NCBI RefSeq assembly: GCF_035818675.1
Contig: NZ_JAYKZZ010000029.1
Coordinates: 37,090 to 101,089 of the forward strand
Length of the DNA stretch: 64,000 nt
Direction of reading: 5' to 3'
Origin: Parapedobacter flavus
GTDB taxonomy: Bacteria; Bacteroidota; Bacteroidia; Sphingobacteriales; Sphingobacteriaceae
Each line of letters starts with the position of its first letter. Position 1 is the first letter of the stretch. Under the pieces are notes generated by a model. The model did no database searches, was not told the DNA's origin, and saw nothing but the letters and a program-made list of their open reading frames with translations. Shown here piece by piece: positions 1-8,208 of the stretch. Both the position numbers and the translations under genes were made by a program.

Positions 1-649
1 ACACTGCTAAATTGAGCCAGAACGCCACGTACAAAACGCTCAACAACAGGAAAGAAGTAATCCGCAAAAACTCCGCGGCCGTAGGTGGGATACCAATAAT
101 AAACAGACCAAACCCCATCACCAGAAAACCCAGGGCAAAAAACATGACGCCAATTACCGCCAACGCAGCGACAAACTTCGCATTGATTAAGTAATCGCGG
201 TGGATAGGCTGTGCCATGATGCGGCTCAATGTTCCCGAGTTCTGCTCTGAATTGATGGCATCGAAGCCCAGCCCTATACCAAGCAGAGGGCCGAGAAAGC
301 CAATAAAAACATGGAACGGAGGTAATGAACCATCCGATTGGGTAAACAACTTTAAAAAGAGAAACGGGTCGTCTGCACTGCTGGATTTCGAAAGCTCATT
401 TACCAGATTGGTAATCGATGTGTAAAGCGAGCCAATACAAGTCAACAGGATCAGGAACAATAGGATGTTGAACCGCCAGCTGCGCACATGGTCGGATATT
501 TCCTTTTGAACGATGACCCAAAAAGGATGAATGGCCCTTTGGGCCTTCCGTTCACTCATTTTCGAACGCAGTCGCTCCGCGGCATCAGATACCTTGGTTA
601 CCCAGCGATTGCCTTTCAACTGCGTGACCATATTATGCAATTTTTCCAT
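1..649 (-). CDS. ABC-2 type transporter permease, partial (runs off left edge)
   Basis: Reading the minus strand from the ATG at 649 gives an open frame of at least 216 codons that leaves the window at position 1. After a charged N-terminus of about 45 residues (QKEISDHVRSWRFNI) comes a first membrane segment, then an extracytoplasmic stretch, and three further hydrophobic segments (FIGFLGPLLGIGLGFDAI, FFALGFLVMGFGLFIIGI, LLLSVLYVAFWLNL). This is the pattern of ABC-2 permeases, and a segment reading NSEQNSGTLSRIMAQPIHR is typical of the family. Its start overlaps the end of the upstream ATPase gene by 17 nt, so the two are translationally coupled and form an exporter with the NEW3 protein before them. 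Substrate unknown; Gld/Nos-type exporters are the nearest functional analogues. Confidence 0.85.
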   Translation of the reverse strand, partial: MEKLHNMVTQLKGNRWVTKVSDAAERLRSKMSERKAQRAIHPFWVIVQKEISDHVRSWRFNILLFLILLTCIGSLYTSITNLVNELSKSSSADDPFLFLKLFTQSDGSLPPFHVFIGFLGPLLGIGLGFDAINSEQNSGTLSRIMAQPIHRDYLINAKFVAALAVIGVMFFALGFLVMGFGLFIIGIPPTAAEFLRITSFLLLSVLYVAFWLNLAV

Positions 650-1616
650 ACGCCTCGCCCCCCTCGAAATATTTTGTATAAATATCATCCAAACCGTATT
701 CCTTCATCGTCAGGGAGGTAAGACCCACACCGGAATTGACCACGGCTCGTGCGACATCGGCGCTAATATCTTCCTCACTGCCTACACGTAGTTTATCGGC
801 ATCAAATGTGGCGGTTACTACGGGGCCCAACTCGAGCACGGCAGTTTCAACGGCCGAAATCCGCTCGGCCGCATTTTCCAATCCCCCCGTATCGACACCG
901 ACTTCTATGATGTACGGTTCCTTATCCGAAAACAGCGCGCGCGATAAGTCGGCTACACGCCCTTCTGCAAGAAGCCTCCCAGCCACAAATATGCCCACGC
1001 GATTGCACACCTGTTGCACTTGGTGCAAGTGGTGAGAAGAAAGCAATACGGTTATCCGTTCTTCGCGGCTTAACGCCACGATCAGCTCCAAAAACTCGCG
1101 CACGCCAATGGGGTCTATCCCCAAGGTCGGCTCATCGAGAATGATGACCTCGGGGTTTTTCACCAATACATCGGCTAAGCCCAAACGCTGCCGCATTCCC
1201 CGCGAATATTTACCGACCTTTTTCCCAGCGGCTTGTTGTAAGCCCACGCGCGCCAGAAGATGATCAACACGCAAGGCCGCTTCACTTGGCGAAAGACGGT
1301 TGAGCCTAGCCGTGTAGAGCAGGTTCTCGCGGCCACTCAACTGCTCATAAAACCCCACATCGTCTGGCAAGTAGCCTACCCTGCGCTTCACCTCAATGGG
1401 ATTTGTCGTGGAGTCTATTCCACACACTTGCACCACGCCCGACGTGGGCTCGGTAAGCCCCAACATCATCAAAATGGTTGTCGACTTGCCCGCGCCGTTT
1501 GGGCCTAATAGTCCAAAAATCTCCCCTTTGTTTACAGAGAGGTCGAGGCTATCGACGGCTGTAAAATCGCCATACCGTTTAGTAAGCCCCTTAAGTTCAA
1601 TAATTGACTGATCCAC
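633..1616 (-). CDS. ABC transporter ATP-binding protein
   Basis: A 327-residue nucleotide-binding subunit of an ABC exporter. Walker A (GPNGAGKST, about residues 38-46), the signature YSRGMRQRL (about 137-145), and Walker B VIILDEP followed by LGIDP are all intact. The region after about residue 220 is an extra C-terminal domain of the DrrA/CcmA class that usually contacts the permease. It lies between a NEW3-domain membrane protein (3-nt gap upstream) and an ABC-2 permease (17-nt overlap downstream), so it should energise that permease at the inner membrane. No substrate can be read from the sequence. Confidence 0.93.
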   Translation of the reverse strand: MDQSIIELKGLTKRYGDFTAVDSLDLSVNKGEIFGLLGPNGAGKSTTILMMLGLTEPTSGVVQVCGIDSTTNPIEVKRRVGYLPDDVGFYEQLSGRENLLYTARLNRLSPSEAALRVDHLLARVGLQQAAGKKVGKYSRGMRQRLGLADVLVKNPEVIILDEPTLGIDPIGVREFLELIVALSREERITVLLSSHHLHQVQQVCNRVGIFVAGRLLAEGRVADLSRALFSDKEPYIIEVGVDTGGLENAAERISAVETAVLELGPVVTATFDADKLRVGSEEDISADVARAVVNSGVGLTSLTMKEYGLDDIYTKYFEGGEAYGKIA

Positions 1617-1619
1617 GGG

Positions 1620-2783
1620 CTACCTCCTTCCATATTTGCGAAACAAATAATAAACGCCACCCAGTGAACCAAGAATGATGACGATGCCCAGCCATCCCCA
1701 AAGCAACGGAGTGCGCACAGATACGCGCAGTGATGCCGTAGCCGTCTTTTCGGCGGTTTTGGCCTCCAGATTGGTCACGTAATCGCCCGCCACGGCTTTC
1801 CCGCTCGATTCGATGGTTGCCACAACCTGAGCGTGTTGCCCAGGGGCAATCACGTCAATTTTTGCAGGCTGAAAGGCCACGGTCCAGTCTACCGGTGCCG
1901 ACGATTTCATTTCGATGTTTTTGAGCGGTGCTGACCCCGTATTTTTCACCAAGAGCTCCACCTTTTCATCACCGCCCGCGGTAATGGATGTGCTCAACCT
2001 CCCGGTTGGGGTGGTCAGCTCGAGGTTATACGACCCTGTAATAGCCACTTCGAGCTCCAAATTGGAAGACATTCCACTCGCTGAGGCAACTACTGGAACT
2101 TTATATTTCCCCGCACCAAGTTGATCGGGCGGATCCAACTCAATGGTAATATTCTGCGTTTGGTTGGGATCTACTTTTACAGAAGACACTTGCTTGCCGT
2201 TTGCGCGGAATAGCGCATTCCACCCTTGTGGTACCTGTGCCCGCAGACCGTAGACCTGGTCTTCACTGGATGGATTCCGGAGCGTGGCGTTAAAAGTAAA
2301 TGTTGAATTGGCTGCCCCTTCCATATTGGCCTGATCGGTATTAAACTCCGATTTAAAGGAACCCTGTTCAGACACCACCACCGTGAGCGGTAGGCTGCTG
2401 GCGCCTCTTGCTGCAAGCCTGAACTGGTAAGTCCCTTTTTCTACTTTGTAAGGCACCTGTACCTTGAAGGAAACATTTTTCTTTTCTCGGGGTAATACGG
2501 AAAGCTGCTCTACAGCCCACCCGCCCGATTTCAGCTCATAAGACCACCCCTCGGGCAAGCCCGAAACGGTCAGCTCAGCACTCCTGATGCCCCCGCCATT
2601 GTTGATCACATCCACTGAATAATCAATGGATTCGCCCGGAGGCACTGAAATTTTAGTATAAGGTGTGTAAAGGGACAAACTTTGTGCAACAGTAACGCGC
2701 TGCACACACGGAATGGGAACCACTCCGCACAACACCAATAGTAAAAGGATAACTTTTGGTAAAGTAATGGCACGTGTTAACAT
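1620..2783 (-). CDS. NEW3-domain membrane-anchored protein of ABC exporter
   Basis: A 387-residue protein with a cleavable signal sequence (MLTRAITLPKVILLLLVL onward), three repeated Ig-like blocks rich in patterns such as VNNGGGIRSAELTVSGLPEGW, NTGSAPLKNIEMKSSAPVDW and ATIESSGKAVAGDY, and a C-terminal membrane anchor (LLWGWLGIVIILGSLGGVYY) ending in basic residues. These features match the NEW3 (COG1470-type) proteins that commonly sit beside an ABC-2 ATPase and permease. The frame is open to an earlier ATG at 2825, but a TAnnTTTG promoter element overlaps that codon, so the ATG at 2783 is preferred. It is the first gene of a three-gene exporter operon; its exact role in export is unknown. 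Confidence 0.82.
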   Translation of the reverse strand: MLTRAITLPKVILLLLVLCGVVPIPCVQRVTVAQSLSLYTPYTKISVPPGESIDYSVDVINNGGGIRSAELTVSGLPEGWSYELKSGGWAVEQLSVLPREKKNVSFKVQVPYKVEKGTYQFRLAARGASSLPLTVVVSEQGSFKSEFNTDQANMEGAANSTFTFNATLRNPSSEDQVYGLRAQVPQGWNALFRANGKQVSSVKVDPNQTQNITIELDPPDQLGAGKYKVPVVASASGMSSNLELEVAITGSYNLELTTPTGRLSTSITAGGDEKVELLVKNTGSAPLKNIEMKSSAPVDWTVAFQPAKIDVIAPGQHAQVVATIESSGKAVAGDYVTNLEAKTAEKTATASLRVSVRTPLLWGWLGIVIILGSLGGVYYLFRKYGRR

Positions 2784-2822
2784 ACGAAAATTGGTTTTTT
2801 TAGAAATGATAAATTGTATGAG

Positions 2823-2830
2823 CAAATGTA
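2823..2830 (-). promoter_or_regulatory. -7 element of the NEW3/ABC exporter operon
   Basis: The minus strand reads TACATTTG, an exact match to the Bacteroidota -7 consensus TAnnTTTG, 39 nt upstream of the ATG at 2783. No clean -33 element is visible at the expected spacing. Confidence 0.5.
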
Positions 2831-2910
2831 TAAAAACACTACTTTTTCGAAAATAATTTCACATTTTTTAACATTTTTGCAGGACGCGAACGGGAAATGG
2901 GACGAGTAAG

Positions 2911-2981
2911 AAAAAAGGGCCGAATAACTAAATATTCGACCCTACATCTACCTATGAAAAACATGCCCTTTGGGAGGGCAT
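2911..2981 (-). ncRNA. Candidate independent small RNA (two hairpins, own promoter and terminator)
   Basis: On the minus strand a perfect 7-bp hairpin (ATGCCCT, loop CCCAA, AGGGCAT; 2981-2963) is followed by about 20 unpaired nt and then a strong hairpin (AGGGTCGAATA / TATTCGGCCCT, about 2942-2917) running into six T residues at 2916-2911, the form of an intrinsic terminator. A promoter with ideal spacing lies just before it. The predicted transcript is about 65-70 nt and contains no credible ORF. It lies between an exporter operon and an ankyrin gene, both too far away to need it as a leader. I cannot assign it to a named RNA family. Confidence 0.65.
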
Positions 2982-2983
2982 TA

Positions 2984-3014
2984 CAAAAGTACATCAAAGA
3001 TTGAGTATACCAAA
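2984..3014 (-). promoter_or_regulatory. Promoter of the candidate small RNA
   Basis: The minus strand carries TTTG at 3014-3011, exactly 19 bp, then TACTTTTG at 2991-2984. This is the full Bacteroidota consensus (-33 TTTG, -7 TAnnTTTG). The start point would fall at about 2981-2978, at the foot of the first hairpin of the small RNA. Confidence 0.65.
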
Positions 3015-3199
3015 CAAATATATACCAAAAAGGCTTTTTTGTAGACGTAATACTACAACAATATGACGTTGTGGCAATTTTCGGTCTAATCTAAGTTCTC
3101 TTTTAGGGCAAGAAAGCTTGAATGACCTCATGCAGGTTTCATAAATTTTTAGTTATTTCGTCCTTGTATTTAGTTTGTTTGACTATCCAAAGAGAAAAA

Positions 3200-3850
3200 A
3201 TGAGTCTTAGTCTACTAGAAGAATATATAGAGAAAGGCGATAGCATAGCCATCGACGATTTGCTGAATGGGAACCCTGCGCTCTGCAATCAGAAAACCAG
3301 TCACGAAATCTCCCCGCTTCTACTCGCCTGCTATTATAACAAGCCCCAAATTGCAAAAGTATTGCTTAGGCACATCAATGAGGTGAGCATACACGAAGCG
3401 GCAGCAGCCAACCTGCTTGAACAGGTACACGCGATGGTAGAAAACGATGCGGAGGTGCTGAACATGATTTCTGACCACGGATTTACCCCTCTAGGAATGG
3501 CAACGCATTTCGGAAATGAGGATATCGTACGCTTCCTATTGGAAAAAGGTGCCGATCCCAATGCCCATTCCAAGAATGGCTACAACGTGTATCCGTTGCA
3601 TGCTGCTATTGGGTCGGGCTTTGATGGTATCGCCAAGATGCTCATCGAGGCGGGAGGAGAAGTGAACGTGTTACAAACCTCGCGCACCAGCCCATTGCAC
3701 CTGGCAGCACAAACTGGCAACATCGACCTCATCATCCTCTTATTGGAAAACGGTGCGTTAGTAGAAATCAAGAACGAAATGGGTAAAACCGCATCAGACT
3801 TGGCCAGCGAAAAAGGGCATAACGAAATCGCTAGTATACTGAAAGCGTAG
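3200..3850 (+). CDS. Ankyrin repeat protein
   Basis: A 216-residue protein made almost wholly of ankyrin repeats. Recognisable units are HEISPLLLACYYNKPQIAKV, DHGFTPLGMATHFGNEDIVR, YPLHAAIGSGFDGIAKMLIE and SPLHLAAQTGNIDLIILLLE. The frame is open from 3122, but the ATG at 3200, preceded by an A-rich AGAGAAAAA and starting MSLSLLEEYIEKGDS, gives the normal start of such proteins. No signal peptide, so cytoplasmic. Ankyrin repeats mediate protein-protein contacts; the partner is unknown. It converges on the PspC gene with 24 nt between stops. Confidence 0.88.
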   Translation: MSLSLLEEYIEKGDSIAIDDLLNGNPALCNQKTSHEISPLLLACYYNKPQIAKVLLRHINEVSIHEAAAANLLEQVHAMVENDAEVLNMISDHGFTPLGMATHFGNEDIVRFLLEKGADPNAHSKNGYNVYPLHAAIGSGFDGIAKMLIEAGGEVNVLQTSRTSPLHLAAQTGNIDLIILLLENGALVEIKNEMGKTASDLASEKGHNEIASILKA

Positions 3851-3874
3851 CAACGGCTGGCTAATCACCGCATA

Positions 3875-4099
3875 TTAAACATCCCAAAGCCGATGGCGCA
3901 TGCGTTTGATGTAATTCCGGAAATCCAAGACGATGCCAGCTAAAAAATAAAAGATAATCGGAAAGCCCACCGCTAGAAAAGAGGTATAAATAAAGAACAA
4001 CCTGAGTTTGGAAATGGAGATACCCAAACGTTCACCGATATAGGTGCAGACCCCAAAGGAACGTTGTTCGAAAAACAAGAGAATTCGCTTTACCATCAT
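3875..4099 (-). CDS. PspC-domain small membrane protein
   Basis: A 74-residue protein with the PspC signature near the start (FGVCTYIGERLGISISKLRL) and one long hydrophobic segment (FFIYTSFLAVGFPIIFYFLAGIVLDF). In Bacteroidota such short stand-alone PspC proteins are common and are distinct from the phage-shock operon; their role in envelope stress is inferred from family name only. Its ATG overlaps the stop of the DUF2851 gene by 4 nt, so the two are translated from one mRNA. Confidence 0.85.
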   Translation of the reverse strand: MMVKRILLFFEQRSFGVCTYIGERLGISISKLRLFFIYTSFLAVGFPIIFYFLAGIVLDFRNYIKRMRHRLWDV

Positions 4100-5385
4100 T
4101 CACCGTGTTTAATCAATTGCAACCCCACACCGCAATCCAAACATTTTTTCTTGTCGCAATAAAACGTTTTCATTTGTAACAAAGCCTGTGACTCGGCGGC
4201 TTGCGCTACCTTTACCCCTATCGCGGAAAAACGGCGCAAAACCGCATTATCCTCTACCTTAAGTGCTTCGAGCAGGGCTACCGCTCGGTAAAGATACGTT
4301 TCTTTACCGATATATTTGCCATAGGCAAATATTATGCCTGCTACCGCATTGATCAACAATATATCGACCGACCGTTCACCCAGTTGGTTTCCTCCTGGAG
4401 ACGACGGCGAATCAAAGCGATAATGCTTAAGCCAATAGAGGCTTACCGGAAGGTCGTCAAAAAATGTCTTCAGGAATCCTATGTCCTTGATGTTGGTGAT
4501 GATGGAAAACAACTGCGTAGACCGTAAGCAAAGGGCCGCAAACTGCGCAATGCGTACCGTCGGAAAATTCCCCGGCCGTGTCCGCATAAAACGCCACGGT
4601 GCCCCGCCCATGGGACGCAACGAATGTAGCTGCCGCAAATGCGCGTATTCGCGCTGGAGTGCCTGTGGGTAAGCATCTTCGAACTTCTGATTTTCTAACA
4701 TCCCAGCTTGCCCGAAAAACAGGGCCTCTACCGCCAGTGGATTATTTTTATGTTTTCCAATTACGGACAATGGCAGGCTCCGTGCCAATTGTTCGAAGGC
4801 GTCGGCATTCACCTTGAACCCGAAACTCCGTGCCATCCAGATGTAGCAGGTGTCTTCCCAACTGCCACGTTGTTGGTCTAACAACGTATATATGGTCGAA
4901 ATTTTATGCTCAAAACGTTCCATCAATAGACGGGATAACCATTGCGACAAATGAAACTGCGGAACCCTGTGAATCATTTTTTCACACGGAATCCACCACA
5001 TGCCGCTCATGAGTTCCCGATACCGTGGCAAGATCGTAGCGGATATCCGCGGTTTCAATTCCAATGTTTCAGGCTGTGTGCCATCTTCACGGTAAGCGTC
5101 CTTATCGTCTTCGTAAACCACGTGTAGAATAACGTTGTTATAAGCTTCATCTTGGTGATGCCGGTGTCGGTCCCAATCGGACGCTCGCACATGTATCTCT
5201 ACATTACCGCCCCAATCGACCCCGTCGATGACCACACGTGCCGCCAGAAAATCGGGCCCAGCATCATGATTGTGGGTCCCCATATGGAGAACGCGGATCT
5301 GTTTGCCCGATTGGGTGCGTAAGTCTTGGGTGGTAAACAGCCGGTACTTCCAAATAAAATGCAATATATCTTCAGACAAGGTCAT
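4096..5385 (-). CDS. DUF2851 family protein
   Basis: A 429-residue protein that matches the DUF2851 family, recognised by its N-terminal block (ILHFIWKYRLFTTQDLRT, then HNHDAGPDFLAARVVIDGVDW and GNVEIHVRASDWDRHRH) and a C-terminal pair of cysteines (KKKCLDCGVGLQLIKHG). The charged HxH/DWxxH motifs near residue 65 resemble a nuclease-like core, but no activity is established to my knowledge. The family is largely restricted to Bacteroidota. It has its own promoter within the end of the neighbouring ABC gene and is co-transcribed with pspC. Confidence 0.85.
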   Translation of the reverse strand: MTLSEDILHFIWKYRLFTTQDLRTQSGKQIRVLHMGTHNHDAGPDFLAARVVIDGVDWGGNVEIHVRASDWDRHRHHQDEAYNNVILHVVYEDDKDAYREDGTQPETLELKPRISATILPRYRELMSGMWWIPCEKMIHRVPQFHLSQWLSRLLMERFEHKISTIYTLLDQQRGSWEDTCYIWMARSFGFKVNADAFEQLARSLPLSVIGKHKNNPLAVEALFFGQAGMLENQKFEDAYPQALQREYAHLRQLHSLRPMGGAPWRFMRTRPGNFPTVRIAQFAALCLRSTQLFSIITNIKDIGFLKTFFDDLPVSLYWLKHYRFDSPSSPGGNQLGERSVDILLINAVAGIIFAYGKYIGKETYLYRAVALLEALKVEDNAVLRRFSAIGVKVAQAAESQALLQMKTFYCDKKKCLDCGVGLQLIKHGE

Positions 5386-5411
5386 ATAACTGGGCTATAG
5401 GTAAAGCCAAC

Positions 5412-5443
5412 CAAAGGTAGGAATTTGATCAGAAATAATCAAA
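5412..5443 (-). promoter_or_regulatory. Promoter of the DUF2851-pspC operon
   Basis: Minus strand TTTG (5443-5440), 20 bp, TACCTTTG (5419-5412), 26 nt ahead of the DUF2851 ATG. The -33 element lies inside the 3' end of the upstream ABC ATPase gene, so DUF2851-pspC can be transcribed independently. Confidence 0.6.
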
Positions 5444-6184
5444 CCACGACACCACGGCACTGTGATCAAGCATGCGTTTGGCAGCTACATCATAATCCCT
5501 GATGACTTTTCCACTCTCCATCTGTATGAGCCGGCTGCCATAGCGGAGTGCCTCACTGATGTTGTGGGTAACCAATAATGCCGTCAGTCGATCTTCGGCT
5601 ATAAGTCGGTTAGCAATTTCCATCACTTGCCGTGCCGAACGTGGGTCCAGCGCGGCTGATGGCTCATCAAGCAAGAGTACGTCTACATCGGCCATAACCG
5701 TCATCAGCAACGTGAGTGCCTGCCGCTGCCCACCACTCAACGACCCCATGGGTTGTGTAAGCTTATTTTCCAGGCCCATTCCCAGTGTCGCTATTTTTTC
5801 GGCAACCTGTTTCCGGAACCGGCCACCAGTGCCCAGCGTCATCCATTTGGTCGATCGACGCAGGGCAGCCATACGGAAATTATCCAACACACTCAACGAG
5901 GCGGCAGTACCCATCAATGGGTTTTGAAACACCCGCCCTATCCACCTACTACGGCGGTAGTCTGCCAATCGCTGGATTTCGCGTTCGCGCAGGAGTATAT
6001 TCCCGGTATCGGGGTATATGCTGCCAGCAATCAAATTGAGCAACGTGCTTTTCCCAGAACCATTGGCACCCACCAATACATTGAAACTCTGTGGCTCCAG
6101 GTGGAGCGTGAGGTCTTGGACAGCGGCAACCTCCGTAGCTTTGCCTGCGTTGAAAACTTTAGTGATATGTTGTAGCTGAAGCAT
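5429..6184 (-). CDS. ABC importer ATP-binding protein (COG1101-like)
   Basis: A 251-residue ATPase with Walker A GANGSGKST (about 39-47), signature LSGGQRQ, Walker B VLLLDEPSAALDP and the switch histidine in LLVTHNISEAL. The combination with a branched-chain-type permease 12 nt upstream matches the COG1101/COG4120 pair that usually works with a COG2984 substrate-binding protein, described for tryptophan/tyrosine-type uptake systems. No binding protein is encoded here. Being third in a ribD-led operon raises the possibility of a flavin-related substrate, but this is only inference. Confidence 0.9.
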   Translation of the reverse strand: MLQLQHITKVFNAGKATEVAAVQDLTLHLEPQSFNVLVGANGSGKSTLLNLIAGSIYPDTGNILLREREIQRLADYRRSRWIGRVFQNPLMGTAASLSVLDNFRMAALRRSTKWMTLGTGGRFRKQVAEKIATLGMGLENKLTQPMGSLSGGQRQALTLLMTVMADVDVLLLDEPSAALDPRSARQVMEIANRLIAEDRLTALLVTHNISEALRYGSRLIQMESGKVIRDYDVAAKRMLDHSAVVSWFDYF

Positions 6185-6196
6185 CCTTATTTCTAC

Positions 6197-7075
6197 TTAA
6201 CGCTTAGCCAATTGCAATGCATCGCCCACGCGGGGCAACGCCACAATGGCCAATACCAGCAGGGCGGTGGTGAGTTTCAACAAGCTGGGGTTAATGCCAG
6301 CGCTCAGTGCCAATGCTAGCATCGACTGGAATAAGACCACCCCTACGATAACACAAACCAACATGGGCAACATGGTGCGCAGTTTCATGAAGTTAATCAA
6401 CGTATCACCGATAATAACGGCTCCCAGTCCGCTGATTACGATGCCTATCCCCATATTGATATCTGCAAACCCCTGGAATTGCGCCATCAGTCCGCCGCTC
6501 CAGGCAACCAGTCCATTGGAAAGAGCCAAACCATACACCTTCATCCGTGTGGTGTTTACCCCCTGGGCCCTAATCATGGGCTCGCTATCGCCCGTAGCGC
6601 GCAGTGCGATGCCAAAATCGCTACGCAGCAAGTAGGCCATCGCAAAAAGCAAAATAACAACAAAAAGCAGCAACACCGACAAGGTGTTATGGTCCGTATT
6701 GCCGAATATTCCCCATTGACTGAAGACATCCGGGTAATCGAGCAGCGGCATATTAGACCGCCCCAAGAGCATCAGATTGACCGAATAAAGTGCGGTCATC
6801 ACCAAGATACCTGCCAACAGTGCATGTATGCGCAGCCAGGTATGGATCAAGGCCGTGCAGCACCCGGCCAATGCGCCACCGCCCATGGCTAAAAGGAGCG
6901 TAACCAATGGCGGGTATCCGTTGGATAGCCCCACGGCTGTGATAACGGCGCCCAATGTGTAACTCCCATCCGTGGTAATATCCGGAATATTGAAAATCTT
7001 CATCGACAGGAAGAGTCCAACGACCAGTGGACCGAAGCATAAGGCCTGAATAACTGCAGCGATGTAGAAGTCCAT
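6197..7075 (-). CDS. ABC importer permease (BPD_transp_2 / COG4120-like)
   Basis: A 292-residue integral membrane protein with eight to nine hydrophobic segments. The opening (QALCFGPLVVGLFLSMKIFN, then DITTDGSYTLGAVITAVGL) and the central GIALRATGDSEPMIRAQG loop are typical of the permeases related to LivH/LivM that pair with COG1101 ATPases. Its ATG overlaps the ribD stop codon (TAATG), and the ATPase follows after 12 nt, so all three genes are one operon. The missing periplasmic binding protein must be elsewhere in the genome or dispensable. Confidence 0.9.
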   Translation of the reverse strand: MDFYIAAVIQALCFGPLVVGLFLSMKIFNIPDITTDGSYTLGAVITAVGLSNGYPPLVTLLLAMGGGALAGCCTALIHTWLRIHALLAGILVMTALYSVNLMLLGRSNMPLLDYPDVFSQWGIFGNTDHNTLSVLLLFVVILLFAMAYLLRSDFGIALRATGDSEPMIRAQGVNTTRMKVYGLALSNGLVAWSGGLMAQFQGFADINMGIGIVISGLGAVIIGDTLINFMKLRTMLPMLVCVIVGVVLFQSMLALALSAGINPSLLKLTTALLVLAIVALPRVGDALQLAKR

Positions 7076-8145
7076 TAACTCGTGCTGTGTTGATTGCTGT
7101 TTCGATAATATATATCCAGCCGGTCCGCGCCGACTTGCTCATTATCCGCCGCTGCGGCGTGGCATACGGGCGCCGCAATACCGCTCCCCCAAACCTGGGG
7201 CGATGTGAATATCCGTGCTTCGTCCCACAAACCCGCTTCGATAAAGAGGTCGAGTGTCTTTCGCCCCCCCTCTATGATAATGGATTGGACGTCCATCAAA
7301 TAAAGTTGGAAGAGTATTTTCTGGGGCAGGTACCAATCGAAATCTTCGAGGGCAATGTATTTGGTATTCCCTTCCCAGTCGGTTCGCGTAGCGTTAAACA
7401 CCATCGTTTCCGTACTACCGTCCAACAGGTGGGCCGTGGCACCCACGGCAAGATGCCTATCGATGAGTACCCGTTTGGGATTCTTGCCCTTCCACTCCCT
7501 TACATTGAGCTGGGGGTTGTCGGCTAAAGCAGTTTGTGCCCCCACCAATACCGCATCCTCTTCGCTGCGCCAGCGGTGCACCAATTGCTTTGCTTCTGCG
7601 CCGGTAATCCATCGTTGGGTGCTGTCGGCCGGCGCCATGTAGCCATCTGCCGTTTGCGCCCATTTCAGGATAACATATGGTCGTTGTTGCTTTATGCGGG
7701 TAATAAACCGCCGGTTTAACCACCGCGATGCATCGGCCATCACCCCTTCCGTTACCCGAATGCCGGCTTCTTCCATCAGGGCTATTCCTTTGCCGTTCAC
7801 CTCATCAAACGGGTCGCGGCAGGCCACAACGACCTCTCCGAGTTGATGTTCGGCCAATAGCTTCGCACAGGGCGGGGTCTTTCCGTAATGGGCGCACGGC
7901 TCCAAACTAACATACAGCGTAGAATTGCGGAATAGCGTTGCGGCGCCATCGCCATACTTGGCGAGCGCCTCTTCGATAACCAACACTTCGGCGTGCGGTC
8001 CGCCGAACCGTTGGTGGTAGTTTTCGGCAACGACTTTTCCATCGTGAACCAACAGCGCCCCTACCATCGGATTAGGGCTTACCGCCCCCATCCCCAACCG
8101 GGCCAATTCGAGGCAGCGCCGCATGTAAACCTCATGTTCCTGCAT
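7075..8145 (-). CDS. ribD: Bifunctional riboflavin deaminase/reductase RibD
   Basis: A 356-residue protein that catalyses the deamination and the ribosyl reduction steps early in riboflavin synthesis. The N-terminal deaminase has SPNPMVGALLV, the zinc ligands HAEV (about residue 50) and PCAHYGKTPPC (about 82-92). The C-terminal reductase begins RPYVILKWAQTADGYMA and ends with the IIIEGGRKTLDLF motif. Length is normal for the fused enzyme. It leads an operon with an ABC importer and is divergent from prmC across a periodic repeat array. A TAnnTTTG element ends only 4 nt before its ATG, suggesting a leaderless mRNA. Confidence 0.95.
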   Translation of the reverse strand: MQEHEVYMRRCLELARLGMGAVSPNPMVGALLVHDGKVVAENYHQRFGGPHAEVLVIEEALAKYGDGAATLFRNSTLYVSLEPCAHYGKTPPCAKLLAEHQLGEVVVACRDPFDEVNGKGIALMEEAGIRVTEGVMADASRWLNRRFITRIKQQRPYVILKWAQTADGYMAPADSTQRWITGAEAKQLVHRWRSEEDAVLVGAQTALADNPQLNVREWKGKNPKRVLIDRHLAVGATAHLLDGSTETMVFNATRTDWEGNTKYIALEDFDWYLPQKILFQLYLMDVQSIIIEGGRKTLDLFIEAGLWDEARIFTSPQVWGSGIAAPVCHAAAADNEQVGADRLDIYYRNSNQHSTS

Positions 8146-8149
8146 GACG

Positions 8150-8157
8150 CAAACATA
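8150..8157 (-). promoter_or_regulatory. -7 element of ribD, 4 nt from the start codon
   Basis: The minus strand reads TATGTTTG followed by CGTC and the ribD ATG. Transcription from this element should begin at or next to the start codon. Confidence 0.55.
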
Positions 8158-8208
8158 CTTAAAAATGTTCTTTTTATCGGCCGCCGCTTAAATCTTCCCC
8201 ACACTTTG

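Noticed and set aside
3122..3199. N-terminal extension of the ankyrin protein from the ATG at 3122
   Set aside because: The extra 26 residues lie before an A-rich start region, are not ankyrin-like, and the ATG at 3200 gives the usual N-terminus.
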